Part shown: piece after piece, positions 1 through 11,300 of the stretch
Position numbering within the stretch: the first letter of the stretch is position 1
Layout: each line of letters starts with the position of its first letter
DNA from: Oopsacas minuta
Lineage: Eukaryota > Porifera > Hexactinellida > Lyssacinosida > Leucopsacidae
NCBI GenBank assembly: GCA_024704765.1
Contig: JAKMXF010000044.1
Location: forward strand, 883,082 to 947,081
Direction of reading: 5' to 3'
DNA length: 64,000 bases
Position numbers and translations under genes: made by a program
Notes under the pieces: generated by a model
What the model saw: the letters and a program-made list of their open reading frames with translations, nothing else
Told to the model about the DNA's origin: nothing
Database searches by the model: none

Positions 1-370
1 GCGAATAATTAGAGAGTTTTTTGGGGTCTCAAATTTGGCATAACACAGCATTGGAGGAAGGTAGTGGATAATAGACCAATAATTTAATGAATGGTAAGAA
101 ATGGATTGTAAGAATTGTATGAAAATACAATCTAACTTTCAATGTGATAAGCAGATAAACTGTATATTTGATACTAATAATATGATCCAACCATATGTGT
201 TAAGTTACAATGAATTCGCGAATGCTAATTCGTACTTGCACTGTAACATATATACGTATATTTTCCTGATCTCAACATCATTGTGGTTGTATCTCGTAGC
301 CTATGATGTATCTACTATAGTCAGATACGCTGTATAACGTATCTATTAATCCATCCAATATATCCAATAG
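1..370. other. No gene assigned; 5' flank or intron
   Basis: No convincing coding sequence is seen. A short open frame at 101-337 has no recognisable domain. The stretch ends in an AG at 369-370 that fits the 3' splice site of the Kelch gene, so at least its right part is probably intron of a gene that starts before the window. Confidence 0.5.
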
Positions 371-1402
371 ATGTGACCACTCGTGTGCTGTAATAGGACA
401 GAAGATGTATGTGTTCGGAGGTAGTGCTAGTAGCAGTCTTCTATTGAATGACCTCTGTGTCATGGATACAGATAACTTAGAATGGAATCTCGTTCCAGTA
501 GCAGGAGCTCTCCCAGATCCTCGGGAATACTGCTCACTCACAGTTATGGGAGATCATTACTTGATACTTTTTGGTGGTAATACCTTCAATCGTAGTGGTC
601 AGGGACAAGCCAGCTGTTCTGACACTTACGTCATAGATCTTTCTAAACAAACTCCTATATGGACTCTCCTGGCATCCGGAGGAGACCATGCTCCTACTCC
701 TAGATACAGTCACTCTGCTGTGGCAGTGCTAAACTTCCTCCTGGTGTTTGGAGGTATGGGACAGACAACTGATTTTAATGATCTATGGGCATTCAGGTAG
801 CAAATTACTGTAATGTATATATTAACGGTAACTATTTGATAGCTAATTCATAATTGACATGTTCATATAGGTTTGATGTCCCTTATGAACAACTGATAGG
901 GTACTTACCCACCTTACCTCCTCCTGCTCACTACTCCTCCCTCCCCTCAATACTACCATCACTCACACAACACAGTCCTGCTATTCGTATTGAGAGGGCA
1001 TCTGCTCCCAAAGAGGTGGAAGAATTACAGCAGTCTTTGTTAATCAGAGTTAATGAAATGTTTGATACTTTGAAGGAACAAATAGCCGCTACTGAACAGG
1101 CGCGAGTTCGTGTTCGCGCGGAAAAAGAACTTATTAAAGGAGACAGGAAACAGCTGATGAGTGAAGTCACTGAGAAGAAGAAGGAAGTTGAAAATATGAT
1201 TCAGTCTCACAAGAAGAGTAATGAAGAGTGGATTAGACTACGTTGTCATGAAAATGATATAACTCGTAAAGAACTGAATAAACAGAGAAAAACACTGGAA
1301 GGGAAGAGGGGAGAACTAGAGAAGAGGGAGAGAGAGTTCGAGGAGAAGAGTAAACAGCTAACTGCACTCATGGATCAATTTAATAAGATGAAATCATCAT
1401 GA
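371..1402 (+). CDS. Kelch-repeat protein with C-terminal coiled coil (5' partial)
   Basis: Two exons are visible, 371-796 and 871-1402, joined through a 74-bp GT-AG intron in phase 2; the upstream part lies outside the window. The frame is open upstream of the ATG at 405 and encodes CDHSCAVIGQKMYVFGG, a typical Kelch blade start. Two further blades follow (REYCSLTVMGDHYLILFGG and PRYSHSAVAVLNFLLVFGG). After a proline-rich linker the last ~120 residues are highly charged with heptad character (about genome positions 1030-1390), predicted to be a coiled coil. Kelch propellers are protein-binding modules; the coiled coil suggests dimerisation or scaffolding. I cannot assign an orthologue. The visible part codes for about 318 residues. 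Family level is certain, function is not. Confidence 0.8.
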
Positions 1403-1520
1403 CGTCATCATACACTATTATTTTATTTTTACGTTTCTAAGGCGATATAATTCACACTTGTACATAATTCTCATTATACATACATCTATATACTATTTTG
1501 TATGTTTATTGTTAGAGAGT

Positions 1521-2944
1521 ATGGCATATGTCCGCAGGTCTGTCAGTGATTGTATGTCACTAAGTGACAGTTCATCTGATCTGAGCTCTTCAGAAACGGA
1601 CTTGCCTGTATCACCCGCAATACTCTCCCTGTATAGACGTGAGTTGACAGACAAGCGGACAGAGATCTCTGAGCTAAGGGAACAGCTGAATAAAGCTAGG
1701 TTAGACAACCTACGTTTAGAGAGAGCTCTTACAATGAGACAGCTGAATAGCTACGAGTTGGAATCTGACCTGAAAGAGACACGAGATAAACTAAGTGAAG
1801 AGAAGTTGCTAGAACTTTCCTATTATCATAAACCATTGTATGGGAGACGTAATTATTACAATTGGGAGCCTCCTTACTACAAGAATGATGAGCAGTCTTA
1901 TATAGATAAGAATTGTTCTAGAGGTTTGTTTATTCTTTTTGAGTTCGAAATGTATCACTATCACAATCATAATTATGACAATTTGTCCCATATTTAGCCC
2001 AATTTATGTTACAGTAGAACTCGGCTTAAGACGAACTCTCGGTAGTACTTACAGTACTCTCTCCCAAACGTATTATCTATTATTGTACATTTGTACTAGT
2101 ATTTGTATAGGAAGAATAATCGGATAAGACGAACTTCGGTTAATATATACTAATTTCATTTCCTGAGGCGGTACGCCTTATCCGAGTTCTACTGTACTTA
2201 ATGAACCCCAAGTACAACTGTTCTTAAAAGCTACAAGTAACAAACAAATACATACTATCAAGACACATTTGTGAGAGAGTTACATCCCCTCGGGCTATAG
2301 AAACTCTCTCAAATATTACAACGACTATACTTAATTTAGATTATCCCATCACTCCTCAACAACCTCAGATATCCAAAGAACCTGACTTAGTGAAACCTCT
2401 CACCTATCATAAAAGGGTTATTTCTCCCGGCAAGTGGATCACTCATAGTCCTTTTGTAAATGATTATTACGGACTATTCCAGCCTAAGAAAACTAAAGGA
2501 AAGCAAGTGACCCAGCCTACTAAAAGGAATCTTGTGGGGAGACAGTCAAGAGACAAGTATGTGTTGAACCATCAACTATCTACACCTGATGGCTCACAAG
2601 TAGTTACCACCCTATATAAAGGGAATATCAACCCAACTCGTAGTGGGGGAGCACAGGTCCGTTTCACAGATACAGAAGTGCTCCATCAGCAACAAGGACA
2701 CCATCACTTACCTTTAGAATCATACAAACCTAGACATAAGCCAGCACAAGAAGTGAGATTTGCAACTTTGAATGATATAGAAAATATGCCTGCTAAACCA
2801 TCTATACTAAAACATGGCATTTTAAAGAAGAACAAATCTAGCAAACAGAAACTTAAGAGCGCCGAACCTAAGGTAAGGTTTGCTACGATAGCAGATGCAG
2901 AAAATGATCCTTCATATTCTGAATTTTACCGTCAATTGGTATAA
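1521..2944 (+). CDS. Coiled-coil protein with SILK and RVxF-like PP1-docking motifs
   Basis: Proposed exons are 1521-1923 and 2301-2944; the donor GTTTGT and the acceptor ctatag match in phase 1 and give a protein of about 348 residues. The N-terminus is Ser/Asp-rich, followed by a coiled coil (LTDKRTEISELREQLNKA and on). The C-terminal half carries SILK (2801-2812), GILK (2816-2827) and KVRF (2870-2881), with an earlier EVRF near 2750. [GS]IL[RK] followed by [RK]VxF is the known bipartite docking signature of protein phosphatase 1 regulators. The VRFAT..D.EN segment occurs twice, with a third weaker VRFTDTE copy, an internal repeat. I do not recognise the gene; a PP1-binding role is inference. 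The intron contains a pogo-type MITE. Confidence 0.65.
2012..2194. mobile_element. Pogo/Tigger-type MITE (183 bp) in an intron
   Basis: The left end reads CAGTAGAACTCGGCTTAAG and the right end is its inverted counterpart (CTTATCCGAGTTCTACTG). Both are flanked by TA (2010-2011, 2195-2196). There is no coding capacity. It lies inside the single intron of the 1521-2944 gene. Confidence 0.75.
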
Positions 2945-3277
2945 AATTCTGCGGAAGATATAGTTTCAATCTACTGTTCTAATAAGCCACTCGAGTGATA
3001 TGTATGTCTAAGTATGTATATTTATCAGCTCAAGCAGAAGTACAGAATATATGTATATTTTTGTTCGATTCTGAAAGTATTTTAGTTCAGCTATTGATAT
3101 TGATATTGCTTGTAATTATATCGTAATTCACGGTTTATATATTTTGTTTGTTGTTATTATGCGAATTAAATTATGAATACATATCTTGAAAATATTCTTG
3201 TCCTGTATTATTAAATATCAGCTGAAAATTATAAAATTGGCCTAATATCTGTATAGGTGTCTAACATTTAAGTTATC

Positions 3278-3991
3278 ATGAAGACTGTAAGAACATTTTC
3301 CACATTATTACGTCTACTACACAACACATCATGTATCCCCTCGTGTGACACATCAAAAGTCCATATGCATACCAGATTCATACATAATACTGTTGTCCTG
3401 TCAGCCCCTATTCAGAAGAAACCAGCTAATTCCTATGCAAGATTCGTAAAAGATATGTACCATGAGTTTTCACAATCCGAAGATAAACCTATTGTTCCCA
3501 AGATAATGCAAATGATTGCTAAACAGTGGAAGACAATGACAGAAGAAGAGAAAGAGAAATACACACTAGCATACGAGGAGGATAAGAAAGAATGGCTAAA
3601 GAATTATGAGAATACTACAGATGAAGAGAAAGTAGCTTACAAAGAGAAGATCAAAATAAAGAGAGAAAAGAAAATACAAGCTAAAGTTACAAAGAAAAAG
3701 AAATCTGAGGTAGATCCCAGAGAAAACTATCGGAAATTAAATTCAATAGCTATATTCAACTACGAACGCTATTACACGATACGTAGAGAGTTCCCAGCTC
3801 TAAAACAACAGGATTTATTCAAGTTGATGATACACGAATGGAAAAACCTTCCTCAAGATCAAAAGAAACGCTATCAAGATATGGCTGCTGCAATGCGATC
3901 TAAATCCAAAGAGACAATGTTGCTATACACCTTTATGGAACTATACGATGAATGTTATATTGCTCGTCCTGGAGAGAGTCTCTACTATTAA
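3278..3991 (+). CDS. TFAM: TFAM-like mitochondrial HMG-box protein
   Basis: Intronless, 237 residues. The N-terminus (MKTVRTFSTLLRLLHNTSC) is basic and lacks acidic residues, as in mitochondrial targeting peptides. Two HMG boxes follow: box A around residues 46-115 (KKPANSYARFVKDMY, then IAKQWKTMTEEEKEKY) and box B around 148-215 (NSIAIFNYERYYTIRREFP, then IHEWKNLPQDQKKRYQ), separated by a Lys-rich linker. Two boxes plus a transit peptide is the architecture of TFAM, which packages mtDNA and activates its transcription; the size is close to human TFAM (246). A degraded second copy lies just downstream. Another mitochondrial HMG protein is the main alternative. Confidence 0.8.
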   Translation: MKTVRTFSTLLRLLHNTSCIPSCDTSKVHMHTRFIHNTVVLSAPIQKKPANSYARFVKDMYHEFSQSEDKPIVPKIMQMIAKQWKTMTEEEKEKYTLAYEEDKKEWLKNYENTTDEEKVAYKEKIKIKREKKIQAKVTKKKKSEVDPRENYRKLNSIAIFNYERYYTIRREFPALKQQDLFKLMIHEWKNLPQDQKKRYQDMAAAMRSKSKETMLLYTFMELYDECYIARPGESLYY

Positions 3992-3999
3992 TTAATAAA

Positions 4000-4589
4000 A
4001 TGATTTCTATTCTTTGGAGATTCGATTATATTTTGCCTTATAAAAGTAAAGCTTGTCGTGCTTTTTCAACAATTATTTGAATCTTTATGTAATTTCATAC
4101 TTATTTAATATCGAATAATTACAAATCTAAAGCCCATTATACACAATGCGACAAAGGCATTGTGTGTGGTGGGCTTAATGCTGTTTTCAAGGCCAGTAAA
4201 ATTCCAAAATTTATACATATTTACAATGATAATCAATTTACTTGTGAGTTTGGAAAGTTCTTATTATTGGAGCTAAATCATTTAATAATTAATGGTAATC
4301 GTAAGAAGGACGTCCATTGAGAACTTGCCAAGTAGTCTCCATGAATCCAATATATCTCCATGAATACAAAAATCACAAGTAAGATCACTTGGGTTAATGA
4401 TACGAGTGGGGGGCGTCCCAGGATTTTGCATACCCGGGGCCGGGTTGGAGCCAGGGTTTCAAATTCAGGGCAAATGCCCCGTTTGCCCCCTGGATACGAG
4501 CGTTAGGTATCATAAAATTGAAACTAGGCCATGGGTGGAATTTCGCAACATCTAGAGGTTTTTCAGTTATCTAAAGCACTTAAGTTATC
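4000..4589. other. Intergenic; hairpin and GC-rich repeat-like patch
   Basis: 4131-4178 is an imperfect hairpin (gcccattatacacaatgc paired with gcattgtgtgtggtgggc). 4410-4500 is a GC-rich patch (ggggggcgtcccagg to gtttgccccctgg), unlike the AT-rich surroundings, and looks like a repeat end. No coding sequence is seen. Confidence 0.4.
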
Positions 4590-5256
4590 ATGAAGACAGT
4601 TAGAACATTCACATCAATAGTCCGTGTGCATACCAGATACATACATAATACTATTATCCTCTCAGCCCCAATTCAGAAGAGACCAGCTAATTCCTATGCA
4701 AGATTCATAAAAGATATGTATCATGAGTTTTCACAATCGGAAGACAAACCTATTGTTCCCAAGATAATGCAAATGCAAATGATTGCTAAAAGTGGAAGAC
4801 AATGACAGAAGAAGAGAAAGAGAAATATACACTAGCATACGAGGAGGATAAGAAAGAATGGTTGAAGAATTATGAGAATACTACAGATGAAGAAAAAGTA
4901 GCTTACAAAGAAAAGAAAATTTTACAAAAGGAAAAATTTAAGTATTCTTCCATGTATAAGCAAAAAATGATTGAGGCAGAAGCTAGAAAATAATTTCTTA
5001 ATATTGACTCTAGATCTATTTATATTTTCGAGCGCTATCATTACATACGCAAAGAGTTCTCTAAACTTGATCAAAAGGAAATAATGAAGTTAATGATGTA
5101 TGAATTGAGCAAACTTGATGAGCTTCAAAAGAGACGCCTTGAAAATATTGCCTCTGCAATAAGAGTTAAAGCCAAGAGAACAAATTACCGTTAATATTCA
5201 ATGATCTATACGATGAATGTTATCTTCCTCGATTAGGGGAGAGTATTATGATAAGA
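4590..5256 (+). pseudogene. Tandem TFAM-like pseudogene
   Basis: This is a close duplicate of the 3278-3991 gene in the same orientation. The N-terminal peptide and box A are strongly conserved (KRPANSYARFIKDMYHEFSQ). Lesions: a 6-bp duplication of atgcaa near 4770, a 1-base loss at about 4790 (gctaaaagtgg against gctaaacagtgg) that shifts the frame, and a stop at 4991. Box B similarity continues after the stop, ending with a relic of the parental C-terminus around 5195-5250. The duplicated N-terminus is shorter by about 15 codons. It is interpreted as a non-functional tandem copy. Confidence 0.85.
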
Positions 5257-5592
5257 TAATAAATGTATATTTATACATACAAAATATTGTTCACATCATT
5301 GATTGAATATTATGTCCTTTGTATGTGTCATATTATAGTTTACATTCATTGTTTTATAATTAAGAGCTAAAACGAATATACGTTTGGTATATATCAAACG
5401 GACATTCTTTGATAAATCAAAGTTTAATGCATATACTTTCACCCAAAGATTGCTGAACACAGCCATATTAGTTAAATTTATAATATTCAGTTATGCGAGC
5501 TAAACGGAAATTACAATTATATCACAAAATGGGTATACTTAATAGTTATGGACGATACTTTAAGCACACCAATATGTAAGTTATAACTATAA

Positions 5593-7250
5593 CTATTGCA
5601 ATGAAAGCAATGGATCTCTAATAGTACTTTTCCTGTTAGGAATATCGATATATTTCCCAACATTGCTTTCAATAAGTCTCCTGATAAAGTCTTCCTTGGA
5701 TACTGTTTCATCAGGATTAGGGAATAATTCAGAAATTAATTTATTCGAAATATTGGGTTTCATCTTTCTCAAATAGAACATAGCCATTCTCCCAGATATA
5801 ACCCCCGATTTAGTACTAAATAGTGTTCTTGTCATAATGTCACTATATTTCATTTCGCTCACTCTTTGTATCGGCCAAACCTGGTCTAACAGTTCTTCTT
5901 TATGACTGATCTTTTTCTTCGGACTACCTTTAGAAATCTGCTTAAATTTTCTTAATTCTCTTTCTAGTCGATTCATCTCTCGAATAACAGAACCATCTAT
6001 AAAATCTCTCCCCTCGCAATAATACTTAACCTCCAGACATTGTTCTATTACCCTGTTGATTATAGTTTTATAATTTTGTCTAGGGTTATCCTCAACCCAA
6101 ATATACCTGCTATTGCTCTTACTCACAATCCTTGATAGAGCTACGTTTCTTCGAAGATTCTCACGTACATTTAATAATGCTATGGATTGATCTACAGTAG
6201 TTCCTATCTTAAAGATGAAGAAAGAATGTTTTCAAAAGTCTTTTGTGAAGTTTTGGTCTAACTGGTAGCTTTTAGGAAGTTGACTTAATAAGCTTTCCAA
6301 TTCAATGGTAAATGTATCAACTAAGCTGACAAGTATTACTATAACAGATATTCCTTGACTTATTAATCTGAGCATTTTTGAAGCTTCCACACCTCTCTTT
6401 CCAAATCAAGGGGAGTGTTTGGTTCAAATACATCAAGGTCATCTGTGAAATTAATCTCCAGACGATACTTTTCATGATCAAAACTACAATTCCCTGTTAT
6501 TCCCAGTAAATCCTGCATCTCTTCATGAGGGAAGTTGTTGTTCCCATGGAGTATTATACGTAGAGTTGGCTTTGATAAGTGAAATAACAATTTTAGAATT
6601 CTATTTCTATTGTCATCATGTTTGTCAAGTCCATTTACAAAGATGTATCTGTTTTCAACAAGATTTAATATTATTTGTAGTCCAATCCATTTAGTGTCCT
6701 TCAATTTCTCGTTCAATTTCTCTTCATAGTCTACATCTCCCAACTGATCAACATGAGTAAATACTATCACTGCATTCCCAAACAAACTGTAAGATGACAA
6801 TGCAAGAAGATCAGCAAGTTGTAGAATATCATTAAATGTACTCTGAGAAATATATGGAGAATTTAGGTTAAATACAAGAATGAATGTAACTGACATCTCA
6901 ATATGTGAAGTTTTTATACATTTAATCAAATTTTTAGCGTGATCTTGAATTTCGAAATTTGGATCACTTAGTCCTGGTTGGTCTATAATTTGGAAATTCA
7001 ATCGTTGGTCTTCATCTATTCCTCCATCTATAACTCTTCGGTTTACTTGTGTAAGCATTCCCATTTGTTCTTGGGTTAAGCCGAATGCATCTCTCCCTGT
7101 GTGTGTTCTAAACGGACCATCATCTCCACCTCCAAACAAGAGGTTTCCAAATGTACTTTTACCGTCGCTTACCTGTCCAATCAGAATGAAACTCCGTTCT
7201 CCATTTTCATGTACTCGTCCACCCAATATAGATTTAATTGATTTAAACAT
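5593..7250 (-). CDS. GIMAP/AIG1-like GTPase
   Basis: The first exon begins at ATG 7250 and encodes an AIG1-type G domain: P-loop GQVSDGKS (G1), switch II DQPGLSD (G3) and THVDQ in the G4 position. A phase-0 splice from the donor after 6393 (GTGTGG) to the acceptor before 6207 (ctttaag) joins it to a second exon, 6207-5593, rich in charged helices. That model gives about 487 residues. An alternative is a 1-base frameshift: the other frame of 6390-6240 also reads as a continuous helical segment (VEASKMLRLISQG), so the locus may be damaged, or 5593-6126 may be a separate gene. AIG1 GTPases are membrane-associated, oligomerising GTPases implicated in immunity in plants and vertebrates; the role here is unknown. 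Confidence 0.65.
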
Positions 7251-8373
7251 TAATTAATGTTTAATACATTTATTAGTGTTGAAATTGGTGTCAAAACTAA
7301 ATTTATTTATTCAAATGATATTCAGCCATGAGGCAATGTTCAGTACAAATTTGTTGTAGGCCCTATTGGCTCATATTTCAAAATACACTTTTAATGGAAG
7401 CCACATACTTAGATATTGCTAAGCTTTTGATATTTATATGATTAATACCTGAATAGTGTAATTCAACTCCATTGCTGTTTATACAGTAGTGGCGCTAGCC
7501 CGCCTCCCCTGATGGGGCTGACTTAGCTTACTTTCTGTTACATAGTAATGCTCCTAACGAAGTTTGTCAAATTTATCCTTTTATGCGATCTAAGTAATGG
7601 GACTATGGGACTATAATTATTCAGGGACAATGTTCAACATCCGAGCGGGCTTCACTTGCTTGCGCTATGCGGCTTGCGAACATTGCGTGTCCAGGTATCT
7701 CGGCACTTAGTCCCTCGAATTGAGTAAAATATATAACATTAAAATCGAAAAAAGTTACATAGCATTAAACTTGAAATGCGATATTTGGTATCAGCCTACT
7801 GCGTTACCTCTGCTCTGCTCTGTTGTTTAGAGCAAGTCGTTATCTATATCATGAGATATAATTTGTTTACTTTATCTTCTTAATTATTAAAATTAATTCA
7901 CCAAATTACCATGATTATTGATTTACAATACGTGACTCAATACTTTGCGACATTCTAATATCCCATGAATGTTAAATCGAAATAATTATCGGGGGAGGGT
8001 CCCTTGAAATAAGCACTCGATATATGGGAGTTGACTGTATAATAGTGTTCTGTTAATTCGTTTTATTAGAACAACCAACATTATTCACAAACATAATTTG
8101 GATACAAAGTATGACCCTAACACACATACATATTGTGGATAATTTTCATAATTTACAAGAATAACTCGCATTTTGAAAATATCGTAACATATGGGTGCAA
8201 ATGATGGTATGCTGCAGTATTTGGCTGGTCACTTGGGGTGTATGCTATTGCCATCCTAAGGATCTATTTCTAGCCTCTACAACGTGATCTCAATATTCAC
8301 TATTCAAACTTCCAACTAGATTCGATTCGATAACTTTGTTCTAAACTGCAACAAACATAATTCAACACACAAC
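7251..8373. other. Intergenic; one pogo-type element end
   Basis: No coding sequence is supported. 7990-8037 reads, on the minus strand, as a pogo-like terminus (CAGTCAACTCCCATATATCG followed inward by gggacc), flanked by TA at 8038-8039; its partner end was not found. An inverted pair gggacaatgttc / gaacattgcgtgtcc spans 7622-7692. Confidence 0.35.
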
Positions 8374-11300
8374 ATGATATCGAGTATAATGGAGCGTTAC
8401 AATACCTGGGAGATACCAGAAGATGGGAGTGAAGATACTACACGAGAGAAAGCTTGTCTTGGTTCAGCACTGGATTACTGTGAAGAAGCAGGTGAATTAA
8501 TTAGACTATCAGAGAATATACCAGATCTTATTCAGGATGAGCTTACAGCAGAATCATTCTTTGAGAGGCTAATATATGTCCTCAATCGCTACCAGGAACA
8601 GCCTGGACTTCTTGACTCTCATATGGAGAAGCTATTGACCCCCTGTCTCATCCGTCTCAGGAACACCCCTAACCTAGTCCCCCCTGCCCCCTACATTCTA
8701 TACTCCTGTAAATTCGTTTTCCTACTAGCTAAGGTCCGTGGTACTAAGAGTATATTACGTTGGTTCCCTCATGATGTTTCAGATCTAGAACCTATACTTT
8801 TAGCCTTAGAACAACAGGATCCTAACGAGTTCAGTACCTGGGAGGTACGTTTCACCCTCCTCCTTTGGCTTGCCATGGTATGTATAGTCCCATTCGATAT
8901 ATCACGTTTTGACACCTCCCTACAGCGTGTTTCCACAATGGATAGGATTTTACAGATAGCTAAAGTATACATTGATGCTCAGGATAAAACACGAGAGGTT
9001 ACAGTACTTGTTATAGGTCGATTCTTATCACGACCTGACGTGGCTAAAGCTAGACTAGACGATTATCTGGAGTGGAGCTTCGTAACACTAGATAAAGCTA
9101 TAAATAGCTCTATAGGAGGACTTAGTACAATTAGCGGTATTTTACTAGCTCTATCTACCCTGTACAAGTTCAGTAAGAGAGAGGAAATAGTAACATACTC
9201 TGTAACTGTACTGGAGAGAATTAAGTCACTAAATCTATTCTCTAACAAACATACGATTATTCGTAAGCTAAATTCTAAAGTGCTACAGAGATGTGGTCTC
9301 TCATTCCTAAGAGCCAGGCCTGCTGCTTGGAGATACCAGCGTGGTAGCAGATCTCTCATTCAAGCTCTTGATCCTGACAAATATCGCGCTCAGCAAGAAG
9401 CTAACAAGAGTACAGCTGATGCTCTGAGCACTGAACTAGGACCTAGCGGTAGTGAGGATGAGGATTATGTCCCAGAAGCAGTAGAGGAAGTATTAGAACT
9501 ATTGCTAGTCGGTCTATCTGACAGAGACACTATAGTCAGATGGTCAGCTGCTAAGGGACTAGGGAGGATATCTAGTCGTCTCTCTCAGTCGAATGCTGAT
9601 GACGTAGTACACACTATACTGGAGTTCTTCTCTATACGACAGAGTGACTCAGGTTGGCATGGAGGTTGTCTAGCGTTAGCAGAGCTAGCTAGAAGAGGAG
9701 TACTACTCCCTGAACGTCTTAAAGAAGTAGTTCCTCTTGTCCTACAGGGACTAGTGTATGATGAGAAGAGAGGAGCCTCTAGTGTAGGTGCTCATGTTAG
9801 AGACGCTGCTTGTTTCGTGTGTTGGGCATTTGCACGGGCTTATGATCCTAAACTGCTACAGCATTATGTTAATGAGTTAGCACAGTCGTTAGTTAACGTA
9901 TCACTATTTGACAGAGAGGTGAACTGTCGTAAAGCTGCTTCAGCAGCCTTCCAGGAAAGCGTAGGACGTCTGGGTACATTTCCACAGGGATTAGAGCTTG
10001 TAACTATAATGGACTATCATGCTGTGTGTAACAAAAATTATACCTACAAAGACCTGAGTATTAAAATAGCTCAGATAGATGATTACAGACATACCATTAT
10101 AGATGAACTATATCTAAGGAAACTGTTACATTGTGATCTGGTCATTCGAGAATTGTCAGCACATGCTCTGGGCAAACTGGTCCCTTTAGATCCTAACTAT
10201 TTCTCTGATAAAGTTCTCCTTAGACTAATCCCACAGACACTAGCTATTGACCTCCAAGAGAGACATGGTGTATTGCTAGGAATAGGTTTTATAGTACACG
10301 CTCTATCCCAATTGGATAATGAACGTTCCATTGAGATTATCCTTGGCAATAAATGTGTACTACAGCTGCAAGGAATAGCGAGTAATCTAGAAAGTGCTAA
10401 GTTGTATCGTGGAATGGGAGGTAAAATACTCCGCCCAGCAGCAATGAAATTCATAGAAAAATTGGCACTCTCCAACCTCCCTACTACCAGTGAGGTGTTG
10501 GACGTTTGGAGAGCCTCTCTGGATGAGAATCTACAAGAACCAGACCGTGCTACTCAGGAACGTGCCTTAGAAGCCTTCAGAGAGGTATGCTCACACTGCT
10601 ATCAGAATCTACCAGCTAATGAGCTAGCTAACGTACTCAGTAATTTGTTGAAGAATGCATTTGAACAACTCAAATCAACTGTACACTTCGCACGGATGGG
10701 ATTCTCTCTGGCACTTGGAGTCCTCCCCTACTCCTTCTACCAGGCTGACGGTAACATAGATAAGATTATCCATGCTCTGATATCATGTACTATTCATGAC
10801 GACATGAATCAAGCTATATTTACTGAAGCTAGAAGAGATGCTATAGTCTCAATTGGTAATATTTGTAATATAGTAGGAATAGATAGAGAAGATAATTCAG
10901 TCAGTGCTGTTACTCCTAAGCTACTAGCTGACATATACTCATGTCTCTTTGAAGCACTCAAAAACTACTCAATAGACAACAGAGGAGATATAGGGGCTGC
11001 AGTGAGAGAGGCTAGCATGCACGTATTGGTAGCTCTATCTCAACAAGTTATCAAACAACAAATAAATCTCTTCCAAGAGGATTGGTGTATTGATATGTTA
11101 TGTGGTCTTATTAAACAAGCTAATGAGAGGATAGATCGTGTCAGACTTACAGCTAGTTCTTCTATTATAACTCTTATACATAAATCTGCAATAGATATTC
11201 CTTACATACCTCATATCAATGAGCTGAGGAAAATATTCCCACAAGATCCCACACAACTTATAAACCCCAGTGAATCATTCAGTATTACTGTTAAAGCTAT

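Noticed and set aside
101-337. Small Cys-rich open frame MDCKNCMKIQ as a gene
   Set aside because: No family similarity, low-complexity AT-rich codons, and it lies before a likely intron 3' end.
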